A DNA stretch of 64,000 nucleotides. It comes from Streptococcus oralis subsp. tigurinus (lineage in GTDB: Bacteria > Bacillota > Bacilli > Lactobacillales > Streptococcaceae). Every line of letters begins with the position of its first letter. Position 1 is the stretch's first letter. Below are positions 39,001 to 47,913 of the stretch, in pieces. The stretch covers positions 992,001-1,056,000 of the forward strand of contig NZ_AP018338.1 of NCBI RefSeq assembly GCF_002356415.1, read 5' to 3'. Both the position numbers and the translations under genes were made by a program. A model generated the notes under the pieces. It searched no databases, was not told the origin of the DNA, and saw nothing but the letters and a program-made list of their open reading frames with translations.

Positions 39001-39675
39001 TGCAGCTGCTAATTCACCTGCCGACAAGTCGCTCTTAGGAATGAAATGATAGTGACCACCATGTGGTACTATATAACCATCACCTGTGTCTTTAATGATA
39101 TCTGAAGCGTTAAAGACATAACCATCATCTGTTGTATAGCGTCCCTGAGACCTTGCTACAGCAACATTAGAGTTGACCTTCTCATTATCTTTGACATGTT
39201 CTTGTTTTTGACGGTTGATTTCATCCTTAGTTCGAACATTATCAGCATGAGCTGCATCTTTCAGGTAGACATAATATTTTCCATCTACCTTGATGATATA
39301 CCCTCCCTTGACTTCATTGACAATATCTCCATCCTTAAGTTGGTAGTTTGGATCCTTCATCAAAAGTTCTTCACTGAAAATCGCATCAAAAGGAACTTTC
39401 CCATTGTAATAATGGAAATGATCACCGTGTGAAGTCACATAACCTTGATCTGTAATTTTCACGACAATTTGTTCTGCCTGAATATCTTCTTTTTTGCTAA
39501 CTTGATCTGGTGTCTGAGTCTCTGTTTTTTGAGAGTCTTGTTTACCATCAACATAAGATACACGATTTGTATCTTTTTTTTCTTCTACCTGGTGTTGATT
39601 CAGCGCATAGATGCAAAGACTTAGGGAAAGGACTAAAGCCGATCCCGCCGCAAGATACTTTTTCTTAATTTTCAT
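36067..39675 (-). CDS. Long chimeric histidine-triad (Pht) surface protein
   Basis: A 1202-residue zinc-related surface protein. The N-terminus (GSALVLSLSLCIYALNQH, with LSLC lipobox-like) is PhtE-like up to about residue 300, with triads HGDHFH, HGGHYH and HGDHYH. Residues about 322 to 587 carry four tandem units FDANRxISEDxxGFVMxHGD followed by HNHYFFKKDLT and AAQDHLK, spaced by Asp/His runs such as HGHHHDEHGHD. The C-terminal half (one more HGDHNHY triad, then a long coiled, EK-rich region) resembles the Pht/Sht/Htp C-terminus of other streptococci, not PhtE. There is no LPXTG. It follows adcAII by seven bases and should share AdcR control. Role: zinc scavenging, adhesion and complement interaction, by family knowledge. 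Confidence 0.9.
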   Translation of the reverse strand: MKIKKKYLAAGSALVLSLSLCIYALNQHQVEEKKDTNRVSYVDGKQDSQKTETQTPDQVSKKEDIQAEQIVVKITDQGYVTSHGDHFHYYNGKVPFDAIFSEELLMKDPNYQLKDGDIVNEVKGGYIIKVDGKYYVYLKDAAHADNVRTKDEINRQKQEHVKDNEKVNSNVAVARSQGRYTTDDGYVFNASDIIKDTGDGYIVPHGGHYHFIPKSDLSAGELAAAKAYLSGNTTALSQPLSVTPNNGVTAADDGYVFNPNDIVRDTGDAYIVRHGDHYHYIPKSSLNNPPSHSNTEEGGSSSSSVLSNPSPHVHHEEEDGHGFDANRIISEDSEGFVMTHGDHNHYFFKKDLTAEQIKAAQDHLKGVRTGTPTPSHDDDHDEDAHGHHHDEHGHDFDANRIISEDAVGFVMSHGNHNHYFFKKDLTPEQIKAAQDHLKGASSATPSPAHDDDDDHDEDAHGHHHEDHDHGFDANRVISEDAAGFIMSHGDHNHYFFKKDLTAEQIKAAQDHLKSKTPSVPSPARDEHDKNNHGHKHDEDHGHGFDANRVISEDEQGFVMSHGDHNHYFFKKDLTAEQIKLAQDHLKNHHDAEPVKPLAKTVESFSRDASDEEKIAYISKTYGVPLEAIRISNGFFVFGNPDQAYDPTHIHPYAVRKEHVRIPLQTGNPELDFLNELYTTALRDGVSPYSLQVENGSFVIPHGDHNHYIKVQTKGYEVALKNKIPALQSNYQPGAFDEKAVLAKVDQLLADSRSIYKDKPIEQRQIELALGQFTENMKKLATNSTAGYLATLDLFDKQYIHIDESVKPVETSALDKKYQALIDKINTLDTESYGLPKKDLLVRLQEAKLAKDEAALVAVESQLQALQDFNDRTGVTTVEYIKYFYEHVNDGRLSDELRNKVAQLTWTLYQSQSFLKAAELNKLFPSIYQTKQEVEEALKAQPTTAKSTKTVLDTEKVDNQTAKTAIYAFLKELYGDFMPEEHVNHVSKEEVESLLGKANQLLEQIQEEGIRQSLAEEVENLKAATNKADADLDEVNSQVKDVLTRIASALQQEKENAEQDPQTLVLYQKLYDILMSLHAYLENNKGSDADFDKVDALLDQLSAKSKDKAALLELTKAILVLNQEIKSKSSASEKATPATNAEANGENTSSKTETSAAAESNSETVSDENKPSNTSDSKHAESTSEKETIESTTSADNQEKPAE
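37830..38725 (-). repeat. Four tandem ~70-residue histidine-triad repeats inside the pht gene
   Basis: Each unit of roughly 190 to 230 bases encodes an SED-GF-HGDHNHYFF core, a KKDLTxEQIKxAQDHLK helix and a variable Asp/His-rich spacer. Spacers differ in length (HDDDHDEDAHGHHHDEHGHD against ARDEHDKNNHGHKHDEDHGH), which suggests copy-number change by recombination. Confidence 0.88.
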
Positions 39676-39682
39676 AATTTCC

Positions 39683-40603
39683 TCATTTCAATTCTTCTGC
39701 AAGAACATTTATATTTTCTTCTAGATTTTCTAAGTAAGTTTTGTCATTTTTGGGGTCTGCTTCCAAAGGATTCAGTGTTTTCAGACTAACTCCTGTTGAT
39801 TTGATCAAGGTTTCAGCAACTTTAGAGGAAGCATTGCTCTCAGTAAAGATGGTTTTGACCTTATAGGTTTTTACAAATTCTTGGATTTCTGTCAACTGTC
39901 TCGGACTCGGCTCTTGTTCTGGAGAAATACCAGCAATTCCAAGTTGTTTCAATCCAAAACGTTTAGCCATGTAAGAAAAGGCTGTGTGTTGCGTAACAAA
40001 GGTCTTTTGACTCGCTTTTTCAAAAATAGGCTGGAATTTCTTAGTCAATTCCTGAGCTTTTTTGATAAAGGCTTGAGCATTTTTTTGGTAAGTTTCTTTG
40101 TGCTCACTATCAACCTCTGAAAGTTTGTCCGCAATAATCTGTGCTTCTTCGCCTGCTTTTTCAGGATCTAACCAAGTGTGCGGGTCGTAAAGTGTTTTTT
40201 CATCAATACCGTCACCAGCTTCTACATCTTCCAAACCTGGTACACGCTCCAAGGTCATCCCTTCAGACGCTTCTAAAACCTTAACTTTTGAATTTTTCAA
40301 GTTAGGATCTAGACTTCCAGCCCAAGATTCGAGCGTATGAGAATGGTAGACAAAAACATCCGCATCATAAATGGCAGCAATGTCATTTGCTGACGGTTCA
40401 AAGGAGTGAATCCCACTACTTGACTGAATCATCCGTACGTCATTCAAGTCACCTGATACCTCTTTGACCATGGCATAGATTGGGTAAAAACTTGTTACAA
40501 TCTTCATTCCTTTTGCTTCTTGTTTTTCTTTTTGGCTACATGCTCCTAAGACAAGAACCAACAGACCTGCCATTAATAATAGAAATGTTCTTTTTTTCAT
40601 CAT
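39683..40603 (-). CDS. adcAII: Zinc-binding lipoprotein AdcAII (Lmb)
   Basis: A 306-residue metal-binding lipoprotein of the ABC cluster 9 family, also described as laminin-binding protein. The lipobox is LGAC near residue 21. Zinc ligands can be placed in GIHSFEPS, FVYHSHTLE, DPHTWLDPE-type and FVTQHTAFSYMAKRFG segments plus Glu in FTESNASS. It hands zinc to the Adc permease. It lies between two pht genes, as expected for the Pht-AdcAII partnership, and follows AdcR-like operators. Confidence 0.95.
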   Translation of the reverse strand: MMKKRTFLLLMAGLLVLVLGACSQKEKQEAKGMKIVTSFYPIYAMVKEVSGDLNDVRMIQSSSGIHSFEPSANDIAAIYDADVFVYHSHTLESWAGSLDPNLKNSKVKVLEASEGMTLERVPGLEDVEAGDGIDEKTLYDPHTWLDPEKAGEEAQIIADKLSEVDSEHKETYQKNAQAFIKKAQELTKKFQPIFEKASQKTFVTQHTAFSYMAKRFGLKQLGIAGISPEQEPSPRQLTEIQEFVKTYKVKTIFTESNASSKVAETLIKSTGVSLKTLNPLEADPKNDKTYLENLEENINVLAEELK

Positions 40604-40609
40604 TACTCC

Positions 40610-40644
40610 TTAACTAGTATTTAACCATTTAATTAACTAGTAAA
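40610..40644 (-). promoter_or_regulatory. AdcR-type operators before adcAII
   Basis: Two overlapping-strength matches to TTAACYRGTTAA: TTAACTAGTAAA (one mismatch, 40,633-40,644) and TTAACTAGTATT (40,610-40,621). AdcR represses zinc-uptake genes when zinc is ample. Confidence 0.7.
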
Positions 40645-40795
40645 TAGTTTATCTTTATTTACATTATATGTCAAGTTATTTTGCACATTTTCATGAAAAA
40701 ATGAGAACTAGAACTCACATTCTGCTCTCATTTTTCGATTTTATCTTTTCTAGCTCTCCTATCCTGTTTTTAGGAGTTAGAAAATGTTGCTACGA

Positions 40796-43327
40796 CTACT
40801 TACTCTCCCTTAACAAAGCCAATAATTTTTCAGCTTCTGCCATAATAGTATTGTTGTCTTGGGCGCCAAATAGCAAGTTATTCTTTAATCCCGTGAGAGT
40901 TTCTTTGGCATTAGACTTGATAATTGGATCTTGGATTTTTCCAAGTAAATCTTCAGCCTCTCTCAGTTTTTCTTCAACCTTTTCAGTATCAACCTGAGGT
41001 TCTTCTGATTCCTCTGGCGATTCTTTTTCTGGCTCCTCAGTTGGTTTTGGAGACTCTGGTTTCTCACTCTGAGGTTTTTCTTCCTCAGGTTTTTCTGTCC
41101 GAGGTTTCTCTACTGATGGTTTTTCCGTATGATTGTTATCAGCTTGACCATTTTGGTTTCTTTGAACATGGTCACTTGCATTTCCCCAACCACTATCTGA
41201 ATGCGGACGTTCGTTTGGATGTTCGACATAGTACTTCACAGTCGCAAAGAGATCCTCTAAAGTATAGCCCTTAGGAGCCTCATAAAGACCTTCGTCAAAC
41301 CACTCAAATTTGATGTTATGGTAATGGTCGTAATGAGGTATAATCAAACTTCCATTTTTGACTTCCACAGTATGTTGGAGATTGTAAGGCATACGATCAA
41401 GTGGCACCTTCTTAGCTGCTTTTACTCGATTGTAGATAGCTTCTGCTCCCTTAGCCTCAGTATTTCCTGAACCTTGGTGATCTGTTGAAGGAGGTGTCAA
41501 ACCTTTCTCTTTAGCATAAGCCTTGGCTGCTGCTCTTTCAGCTTCAGACAAACTATCTTTCTTAATCCAATGACTGTGGGTCATATGCGGAGTTACATAG
41601 GCATCCCCCTCATCACTGGTGATATCACGAGGATCAAAGATATAACCGTCTTCTGTTGTATACTTGCCCGCCAACTTGGCTACTTGAATCTCATCATCAG
41701 TGTAGGCAAGTTGCGCATTTGGTTTTCCTAAACGTTCTGGATGACGAATCGGTGCTAAGAAGGCAAGAATATCATCCACTAACTTGACTTTATCACTTGA
41801 GACATCATTGAGACGTTCCAACAGTTTATCCAAAGCCTCAAAATCAACTTGTCGACCTTTATTATCAAGTAAGTCCTGATGAATTCTTGCTAGTAAATCA
41901 TAAGCCTTATTGTAAAATCCTCGATCACCAGATGGGAGATTGGTTTTCTTAGCTCCGAGCTTATGAGACAAACTTTCTTGCTTGTCTAGTTTACTATCAA
42001 TAGCTGCAGTAGTTTCAGCTGATAATTCCTTGGCAGGAATATAACGAGATGTTCCATTCTCCTCAAATACATAACCATCATCTACTTTTCGAATCACCTG
42101 TTTAACTAATTTTTCATCAATTGGATTGCTTGGAGTTGGTTGAGGAGTTGGTTGAGGAGTTGGTGCAGGTTGCGGGCTTGGACTAGGTTCCGGAGTCGGT
42201 TGTGGACTTGGTTGTTCTGGTCTTGAATCTGGCACCCTATGGTCCGAACTGTACTGAAGAGGAATAATACGAGCGATTCGTTCTTCCAATTCAGACATCT
42301 GTGAATAAGGGATGAAATGGTAATGATTCCCATGAGGCACAGCAACTCCTCTAGCTGTTCGACTTGTAATCTGTGCTGGGTCGAAAACGAGGCCATCAGA
42401 TTCCACATGTCGTTGGCTGAGTGGCAAGGCATAAAGTTCTTTCAAGAGACTATCAATGTCATCACTTTGACTTGCTTGGCTATCGTCGCTACCGTTGTTA
42501 GCCGTATTCGTGTTCGTATAGCCACTACCTTGATTATTATAGGATGGGGTCCATCTATCTACATCGTAACTAGCACTGTTGTTATTGGTACGGCGATAAG
42601 TAGGCGTGTTTGATTGACCACTTCTACCAGATAGGAAGGCTTCTGCGGCAGCCAATTCGCTGGCTGATAACTCACTTTTAGGAATATAATGGTAATGGTC
42701 GCCATGAGGAACAATGTAAGCATCACCTGTATCTTCAATGATATCAGAGGCATTAAAGATGTAACCATCATCTGTGGTGTAGCGTCCTTGTGAACGTGCC
42801 AAGGCTACCGCACCATCATTTGCTGAAGTTCCTCCTTCACGATGCTGACTATGCTCTTGTTTTTGTCGATTAATTTCTTCTTTTGTACGGACATTATCCG
42901 CATGGGCCGCATCCTTAAGGTAGACATAGTATTTTCCGTCCACCTTGATAACATAACCACCCTTGATTTCACTAACAATATCTTCATCTTTTAGTGTATA
43001 GTTTGGATCCTTCATCAGCAACTCTTCACTGATGATAGCGTCATAAGGAACCTTACCATTGTAATAATGATAGTGATCGCCGTGTGAAGTGACATATCCC
43101 TGGTCAGTTATCTTGATGACGATTTGTTCGGCATTGATGCCTTCTTTTTTACTGACCTCATCAGGAGTGAGATCCTCCGTTTTTTGCGCTGTTTGTTTTC
43201 CATCAACATAAGACACACGGTTATTTTCCTTGACCGTTCTAGCTTGATACAGTCCCAACTCGTAAGAACAAACACTTAAAATCAGGGCTGCCGCAGAACA
43301 AGCAAGGTATTTCTTATTAATTTTCAT
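40796..43327 (-). CDS. Histidine-triad protein, PhtD/PhtB-like
   Basis: An 843-residue surface protein with an N-terminal LSVC lipobox-like signal. Visible triads: HGDHYHYYNGK, HGDHYHYIPK, HGNHYHFIPY, HMTHSHWIKK and HYDHYHNIKF. A Pro-rich hinge (PSPQPTPEPSPSPQPAPT) follows the third triad, and the tail has KP/EK-rich repeats then a coiled end (EKVEEKLREAEDLLGKI). Length and order are those of PhtD/PhtB. I start at the ATG with AAGAGAG upstream, 12 codons inside a longer frame. It lies downstream of ptsI and upstream of adcAII. Confidence 0.9.
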   Translation of the reverse strand: MKINKKYLACSAAALILSVCSYELGLYQARTVKENNRVSYVDGKQTAQKTEDLTPDEVSKKEGINAEQIVIKITDQGYVTSHGDHYHYYNGKVPYDAIISEELLMKDPNYTLKDEDIVSEIKGGYVIKVDGKYYVYLKDAAHADNVRTKEEINRQKQEHSQHREGGTSANDGAVALARSQGRYTTDDGYIFNASDIIEDTGDAYIVPHGDHYHYIPKSELSASELAAAEAFLSGRSGQSNTPTYRRTNNNSASYDVDRWTPSYNNQGSGYTNTNTANNGSDDSQASQSDDIDSLLKELYALPLSQRHVESDGLVFDPAQITSRTARGVAVPHGNHYHFIPYSQMSELEERIARIIPLQYSSDHRVPDSRPEQPSPQPTPEPSPSPQPAPTPQPTPQPTPSNPIDEKLVKQVIRKVDDGYVFEENGTSRYIPAKELSAETTAAIDSKLDKQESLSHKLGAKKTNLPSGDRGFYNKAYDLLARIHQDLLDNKGRQVDFEALDKLLERLNDVSSDKVKLVDDILAFLAPIRHPERLGKPNAQLAYTDDEIQVAKLAGKYTTEDGYIFDPRDITSDEGDAYVTPHMTHSHWIKKDSLSEAERAAAKAYAKEKGLTPPSTDHQGSGNTEAKGAEAIYNRVKAAKKVPLDRMPYNLQHTVEVKNGSLIIPHYDHYHNIKFEWFDEGLYEAPKGYTLEDLFATVKYYVEHPNERPHSDSGWGNASDHVQRNQNGQADNNHTEKPSVEKPRTEKPEEEKPQSEKPESPKPTEEPEKESPEESEEPQVDTEKVEEKLREAEDLLGKIQDPIIKSNAKETLTGLKNNLLFGAQDNNTIMAEAEKLLALLRESK

Positions 43328-43398
43328 TGAAACTCTCTTTCTTTTTGATATTTCTAGTTGCAATTCATTTCTAAATTGCAGAAACTCCTTTCTATTAC

Positions 43399-43410
43399 TT
43401 AACTGGTTAA
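43399..43410 (-). promoter_or_regulatory. AdcR operator (perfect)
   Basis: TTAACTGGTTAA is an exact match to the AdcR motif TTAACYRGTTAA, about 75 bases before the PhtD/B-like gene. Confidence 0.85.
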
Positions 43411-43448
43411 CAGTTTACTCTAAAATTTCTACCTTGTCAAGGATTTTA

Positions 43449-43460
43449 TGAACCGGTTAA
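43449..43460 (-). promoter_or_regulatory. Second AdcR operator
   Basis: TGAACCGGTTAA differs from the motif at one base. The two sites lie about 50 bases apart, which may allow cooperative repression. Confidence 0.7.
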
Positions 43461-43542
43461 GTAACTTTTACTATTTTTTTACTTTTTAATAATTATTTCA
43501 GATACGAACTATGAAGTCTAACTCTCATTTCTCCAACTAAAA

Positions 43543-43580
43543 AAAACAAAAAATCCCTGCAACTGAGTTGCAAGGACTTT
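43543..43580 (-). terminator. Terminator of ptsHI
   Basis: Minus-strand TCCTTGCAACT-CA-GTTGCAGGGA followed by a long T-run. Confidence 0.85.
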
Positions 43581-43584
43581 TCGA

Positions 43585-45318
43585 TTAATCAAAATTAACG
43601 TATTCTTTTTGAAGTTCAAGAACTTCTTCCATTGTTGAGCATTCTGTAAGGGCACGGTTAGCGTACTCTTCCATCTTAGCAGTATCCAATTTCTTCATCA
43701 AACTACGTGTACGAAGGACTGATGTTGCTGACATAGAGAACTCATCCAAGCCCATTCCGACAAGAAGTGGAACAGCTTTTTGGTCACCAGCCATCTCACC
43801 ACACATACCAGCCCATTTACCTTCAGTGTGAGCTGCCTTGATCACATTGTTGATCAAGCGTAGGATTGATGGGTTGTATGGTTGGTAAAGGTATGAAACT
43901 TGTTCGTTCATACGGTCTGCTGCCATTGTGTATTGGATCAAGTCGTTTGTACCAATTGAGAAGAAGTCAACTTCTTTTGCAAATTGGTCTGCAAGCATGG
44001 CTGCTGCAGGGATCTCAATCATAATACCAACTTGGATATCATCCGCAACTGCAACACCTTCAGCAAGAAGATTTGCTTTTTCTTCGTCAAAGACTGCTTT
44101 CGCTGCACGGAATTCTTTCAAAAGCGCAACCATTGGGAACATGATACGCAATTGACCGTGAACAGACGCACGAAGAAGAGCACGGATTTGTGTACGGAAC
44201 ATTGCATCTCCAGTTTCAGAAATAGAGATACGAAGGGCACGGAATCCAAGGAATGGGTTCATTTCGTGAGGCATATCGAAGTAAGGAAGTTCCTTATCTC
44301 CACCGATATCCATTGTACGAACAACAACAGGTTTACCGTTCATTCCTTCAAGTACAGCCTTGTAAGCTTCATACTGCTCGTCTTCTGTTGGGAAGTCTTG
44401 AGAATCCATGTACAAGAACTCTGTACGGTAAAGACCAACAGCTTCGGCACCGTTGGCATTGACACCTTCAACGTCTTTTGGAGTACCGATATTAGCAGCC
44501 AATTCAAAGTGTTTACCATCAGCAGTCACTGTTTGAGCATCTTTCAAAAGTGCCCATTCAGCTTTTTGCTTCGCATAAGCTTCACCAGCAGCCTTGAATT
44601 CTGCCGCTTGCTCATCAGTTGGGTTGATAATCACTTCACCAGTGATACCGTTAACAGCAAGGATATCACCATCTTTAACAATTTCAGTGATGTTGTTTGT
44701 ACCCAATACTGCCGCAATTTCAAGTGTACGCGCCATGATAGCTGAGTGGCTTGTACGTCCACCAATGTTGGTTACAAAAGCTTTTACAAAGTTTTTGTCC
44801 AATTGAGCTGTATCTGAAGGAGTCAAGTCATGCGCAATCACGATCACTTCTTCATTGATAGAAGCTGGGTTCGGCAATTTTTTACCAAGGAGATTTGCCA
44901 ATACACGTTTTGTCACGTCGCGGATATCCGCTGCACGTTCTTGCATGTATGGGTTGTCTTCCATGCCTTCAAAGATAGTGATAAACATGTCTGTCACTTC
45001 TTTCAGACCTGCTTCTGCATTCACTTTCTTCGCACGGATTGTCTCCTTGATTTGGCTGATCATTTCTGGGTCAGCAAGAACCATTAAGTGAGCGTCAAAA
45101 ACTTGAGCAGCTTCTTCACCAAGCGTACCTACTGCTTTCTCACGAATAACAGAAAGCTCGTCTTGTGATGCTTTTAGAGCGGCATCAAGGCGAGCTTCTT
45201 CTGCGTTTGTATCTTCGACTGTAATAGTCTCAAATGACAAATCCGGTTGAACGAGTAGATATGCTTTTGCAACTGCAACACCGTCAGATGCTGCGATTCC
45301 TTTAAGCATTTCTGTCAT
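43585..45318 (-). CDS. ptsI: PTS enzyme I
   Basis: A 577-residue phosphoenolpyruvate-protein phosphotransferase, the first step of all PTS sugar uptake, cytoplasmic. The phospho-histidine is in [15 protein letters not shown], and the PEP-binding C-terminal domain has [13 protein letters not shown], [17 protein letters not shown] and [13 protein letters not shown]. It follows ptsH by five bases. It supplies phosphate for LacF further along the window. Confidence 0.98.
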   Translation of the reverse strand: MTEMLKGIAASDGVAVAKAYLLVQPDLSFETITVEDTNAEEARLDAALKASQDELSVIREKAVGTLGEEAAQVFDAHLMVLADPEMISQIKETIRAKKVNAEAGLKEVTDMFITIFEGMEDNPYMQERAADIRDVTKRVLANLLGKKLPNPASINEEVIVIAHDLTPSDTAQLDKNFVKAFVTNIGGRTSHSAIMARTLEIAAVLGTNNITEIVKDGDILAVNGITGEVIINPTDEQAAEFKAAGEAYAKQKAEWALLKDAQTVTADGKHFELAANIGTPKDVEGVNANGAEAVGLYRTEFLYMDSQDFPTEDEQYEAYKAVLEGMNGKPVVVRTMDIGGDKELPYFDMPHEMNPFLGFRALRISISETGDAMFRTQIRALLRASVHGQLRIMFPMVALLKEFRAAKAVFDEEKANLLAEGVAVADDIQVGIMIEIPAAAMLADQFAKEVDFFSIGTNDLIQYTMAADRMNEQVSYLYQPYNPSILRLINNVIKAAHTEGKWAGMCGEMAGDQKAVPLLVGMGLDEFSMSATSVLRTRSLMKKLDTAKMEEYANRALTECSTMEEVLELQKEYVNFD

Positions 45319-45323
45319 TTTCC

Positions 45324-45587
45324 TTATGCCAATCCTTCTTTTTCCATAGTTTCAGTGATAGCAGCGATTGCGTCGTCAGCATCTGCACCTTCAGCTGAAA
45401 TTGTAACGTCAGCACCTTGGCCAACACCAAGACTCATAACACCCATGATAGATTTAAGGTTTACTGATTTACCTTTGTATTCAAGAGTGATATCTGAAGC
45501 AAATTTGCTAGCTGTTTGAACCAACAATGTTGCTGGACGTGCGTGAATACCTGTTTCTGCCACTACGTGGAAATCTTTAGAAGCCAT
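45324..45587 (-). CDS. ptsH: HPr phosphocarrier protein
   Basis: An 87-residue HPr. His15 is in [20 protein letters not shown], and the regulatory Ser46 is in [14 protein letters not shown]. HPr-His-P feeds PTS transport; HPr-Ser-P is the co-repressor of CcpA, which links it to the cre sites before lacT and the neopullulanase. AAAGGAG precedes the ATG. Confidence 0.98.
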   Translation of the reverse strand: MASKDFHVVAETGIHARPATLLVQTASKFASDITLEYKGKSVNLKSIMGVMSLGVGQGADVTISAEGADADDAIAAITETMEKEGLA

Positions 45588-45649
45588 AGTTTGACTCTCC
45601 TTTAGTTATTTCTTTTTTGGATTATATGTGATAACCCTTACAAGACTGT

Positions 45650-45678
45650 ATTATATCACCTTCTAGATAATTTTTCAA
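45650..45678 (-). promoter_or_regulatory. ptsH promoter
   Basis: Minus strand: TTGAAA, 17 bases, TATAAT, about 65 bases before ptsH. Confidence 0.75.
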
Positions 45679-46041
45679 GTGTTTTATGGACTTTTACTGA
45701 AAATGAAATTGCTTCTTTTTCTATCGTACAGGTACTATGGGAAATTTAGGCACTAATTATTAAAAGAATATTACCCTCAAAATTCCAATTATCAAAGCTA
45801 TTTTTTCTTAATATCAATCAGAAGATAATCCTAGTAAACAATGAAAAAATAATACTATTTAGTCATAATTGATATAACTCAGCAAATCTATTATTTGAAA
45901 AGGCTTCATCAAATACTGAGATTCTAAAACCTACTCTTACCATCAACAGTAGAGAATTTATCCAATTTGCTACTTAAAGTAAAATAAGCTTGTAGCACCT
46001 AACAGTAAAAAGGTAGATATATCTAAGTGGTATAAGTAGAA
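45679..46041. other. AT-rich intergenic DNA
   Basis: Between the ptsH promoter and the hydrolase stop codon I see no ORF, RNA, or terminator that stands out. Confidence 0.5.
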
Positions 46042-47262
46042 CTAAAACTTTGATTGATTCCATTCAAATAAAGTATCCAACCAATCAAAAACGACATTAT
46101 GGGAGAGCCTTAAATTATTGACTTGGCAATGAGCGTCCGCACCACTTTCCGCCTCAAATACTTGAAGTTTAGTTTGCTGATTTTTAGATTTAAGTGATTC
46201 ATAAATCACCTTGGTTTGATGCTGCAGTTCAGCACCCTCACCCTTTCCCATGATAAACAGGCATGGGCATTGAATTTTTTGATAATCCACAATCTTTGCA
46301 TGGTTAAATACATCATCAATAGCACTCTTAAAATCAGAAGTACCAAACTGCCATGCATACTTTTTAAGATTCAAATTTGCTGATTCATTCAAATTTCCAG
46401 CGAATTTTAAAATGGCATTTATTAACCAACTAGGTGCTTTCAAACTTGATCCAAATTCTTTTCTGAAAAGTTCTGCAACGTCGTAAATAGGGGTACTAGC
46501 AATCCAAGCATGAATTCTTGGATCCTTTTCAACAGCTTGTGCGGTAAAATATCCCCCTCCGCTGACACCATAAATGGCTAAATCATTTAGTTTAGGATTT
46601 CTATTTTCCAACCAGTCTATGCATAATGAAATTGGAATAGAGGCATCCACATCAAAGACCAGCCCTCTACTAGGATTGCTCCCTTGACCGGGAAGGTCAA
46701 CCATTAAAACATTATAATTTCGTATCCATCCAGGATATCCTGCAAAGTAAAATAAATCTTCGCGATAAGTATCACCTCCACCAATCATGATTAGCGTTGG
46801 GCAATTATCGCCGCTATGAAGATAATAACCAGGCAAGTAAGAACCCTGATAGGTAATAGTTAATTTTTCAATCGGTGCACCTAGTGAATGAATTGCACTA
46901 GAAAACACCTTCTCCATTTGACGAACGGTCGGTAAATACTCTTCAGAAAATGGATCGGTAAATTGGATTGCCGAGCGAAGTGAGTAGGTCTGTGCAAGAT
47001 AATACTGCGCCTTTGTTTGTTCACTCAACCCTGAATTACTTGCTTCTTGTTCAAGGTAGTTTACATGCGATAAAAATACATTTTTCCAGTCATCAGGCTT
47101 TGGTGAGTTCCCCAATCTTTGAGCAAGATAATAAAGCTCTCCATGAGAGAAACCAAAAATTTCACCGATTCCTAACAACCAATTGAAGAAAAAATCCGTA
47201 TCACCATTCTTAAAAAATATTTGAGTCGATTGCCGTTTTAAAATAACATCATTTTCTTTCAC
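46042..47262 (-). CDS. FrsA/DUF1100-like alpha/beta hydrolase
   Basis: A 406-residue alpha/beta hydrolase. An N-terminal helical part precedes the core: LIMIGGGDTYREDLFYFAGY (oxyanion region), NVLMVDLPGQGSNPSRG, nucleophile elbow AIYGVSGGGYFTAQA (Ser), and a late GAELQHQTKVIYESL…DAHCQVNNL region holding the catalytic His. The family includes FrsA-like and dipeptidyl-peptidase-like esterases; substrate unknown. AGGAGG followed by GTGGTGAAAGAA sets the start at a GTG; an ATG ten codons upstream has no ribosome site. It is isolated, in an AT-rich stretch between ptsH and nrdH. Confidence 0.82.
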   Translation of the reverse strand: MKENDVILKRQSTQIFFKNGDTDFFFNWLLGIGEIFGFSHGELYYLAQRLGNSPKPDDWKNVFLSHVNYLEQEASNSGLSEQTKAQYYLAQTYSLRSAIQFTDPFSEEYLPTVRQMEKVFSSAIHSLGAPIEKLTITYQGSYLPGYYLHSGDNCPTLIMIGGGDTYREDLFYFAGYPGWIRNYNVLMVDLPGQGSNPSRGLVFDVDASIPISLCIDWLENRNPKLNDLAIYGVSGGGYFTAQAVEKDPRIHAWIASTPIYDVAELFRKEFGSSLKAPSWLINAILKFAGNLNESANLNLKKYAWQFGTSDFKSAIDDVFNHAKIVDYQKIQCPCLFIMGKGEGAELQHQTKVIYESLKSKNQQTKLQVFEAESGADAHCQVNNLRLSHNVVFDWLDTLFEWNQSKF

Positions 47263-47784
47263 CACGCGCCTCCTAATTCTGTATTCTTTCATTCATTTAA
47301 TCTAATTATAATCTGATAACATTCTCTATCAAACAAAAGTATCCAGATATCCATTTTTTAATCTTATAATCACAGATAGTGTATCACATAAAATGAACTT
47401 TTTCAAACATTGTATTTATATACTCCTTATGAAAGGATACGAAACTCATAAGTATCCTATATAAAATTAACCAATGATCCATTTTTATGAATACATCATA
47501 ATCTGTCATTTCCATTTTGGTTATATTTTATATATTCTAATACAAATATTGGGACATCTTGTGTAGAAAATTTCTTTTTTCGTAAATATTACAGTTTCTA
47601 TTTTGTTAAAGTATTATCTCAGCTATACTTATTACTGTTCTTACGATTTTTGCTATTTTCTTCGTTTTCCTTTCTGATAACTTGCTGAAAATCTTCTATT
47701 TATATTGCCAATATACAGTATGTAGTTTTTTTATTTTGAGAAAGTTTGACAGTTCAACGGAAATCAAAATTTATGTTTTCGAAA
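47263..47784. other. Long AT-rich intergenic region
   Basis: About 520 bases without an ORF. I see no RNA gene or clear terminator, only T-rich runs. The nrd regulatory region begins at its right end. Confidence 0.5.
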
Positions 47785-47842
47785 ACACTATATCTTGTGT
47801 TTTGATTTTAAAACCGTAACTTTTTGGCACAAGATTTAGTTT
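47785..47842 (+). promoter_or_regulatory. Tandem NrdR boxes
   Basis: ACACTATATCTTGTGT (47,785-47,800) is a strong NrdR box; GCACAAGATTTAGTTT (47,827-47,842) is a weaker one. The starts are 42 bases apart, four helical turns, so both lie on the same DNA face. NrdR with dATP would repress the nrd genes. Confidence 0.7.
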
Positions 47843-47849
47843 AAAAAGT

Positions 47850-47877
47850 TTGACAAAGTTTTTTTTTCTGATATACT
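47850..47877 (+). promoter_or_regulatory. nrdH promoter
   Basis: TTGACA, 16 bases, TATACT preceded by TG (extended -10). It begins eight bases after the second NrdR box. Confidence 0.75.
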
Positions 47878-47913
47878 AAGAAAGTAATCTATTTTGAAAG
47901 AGGAGTTACGAAA

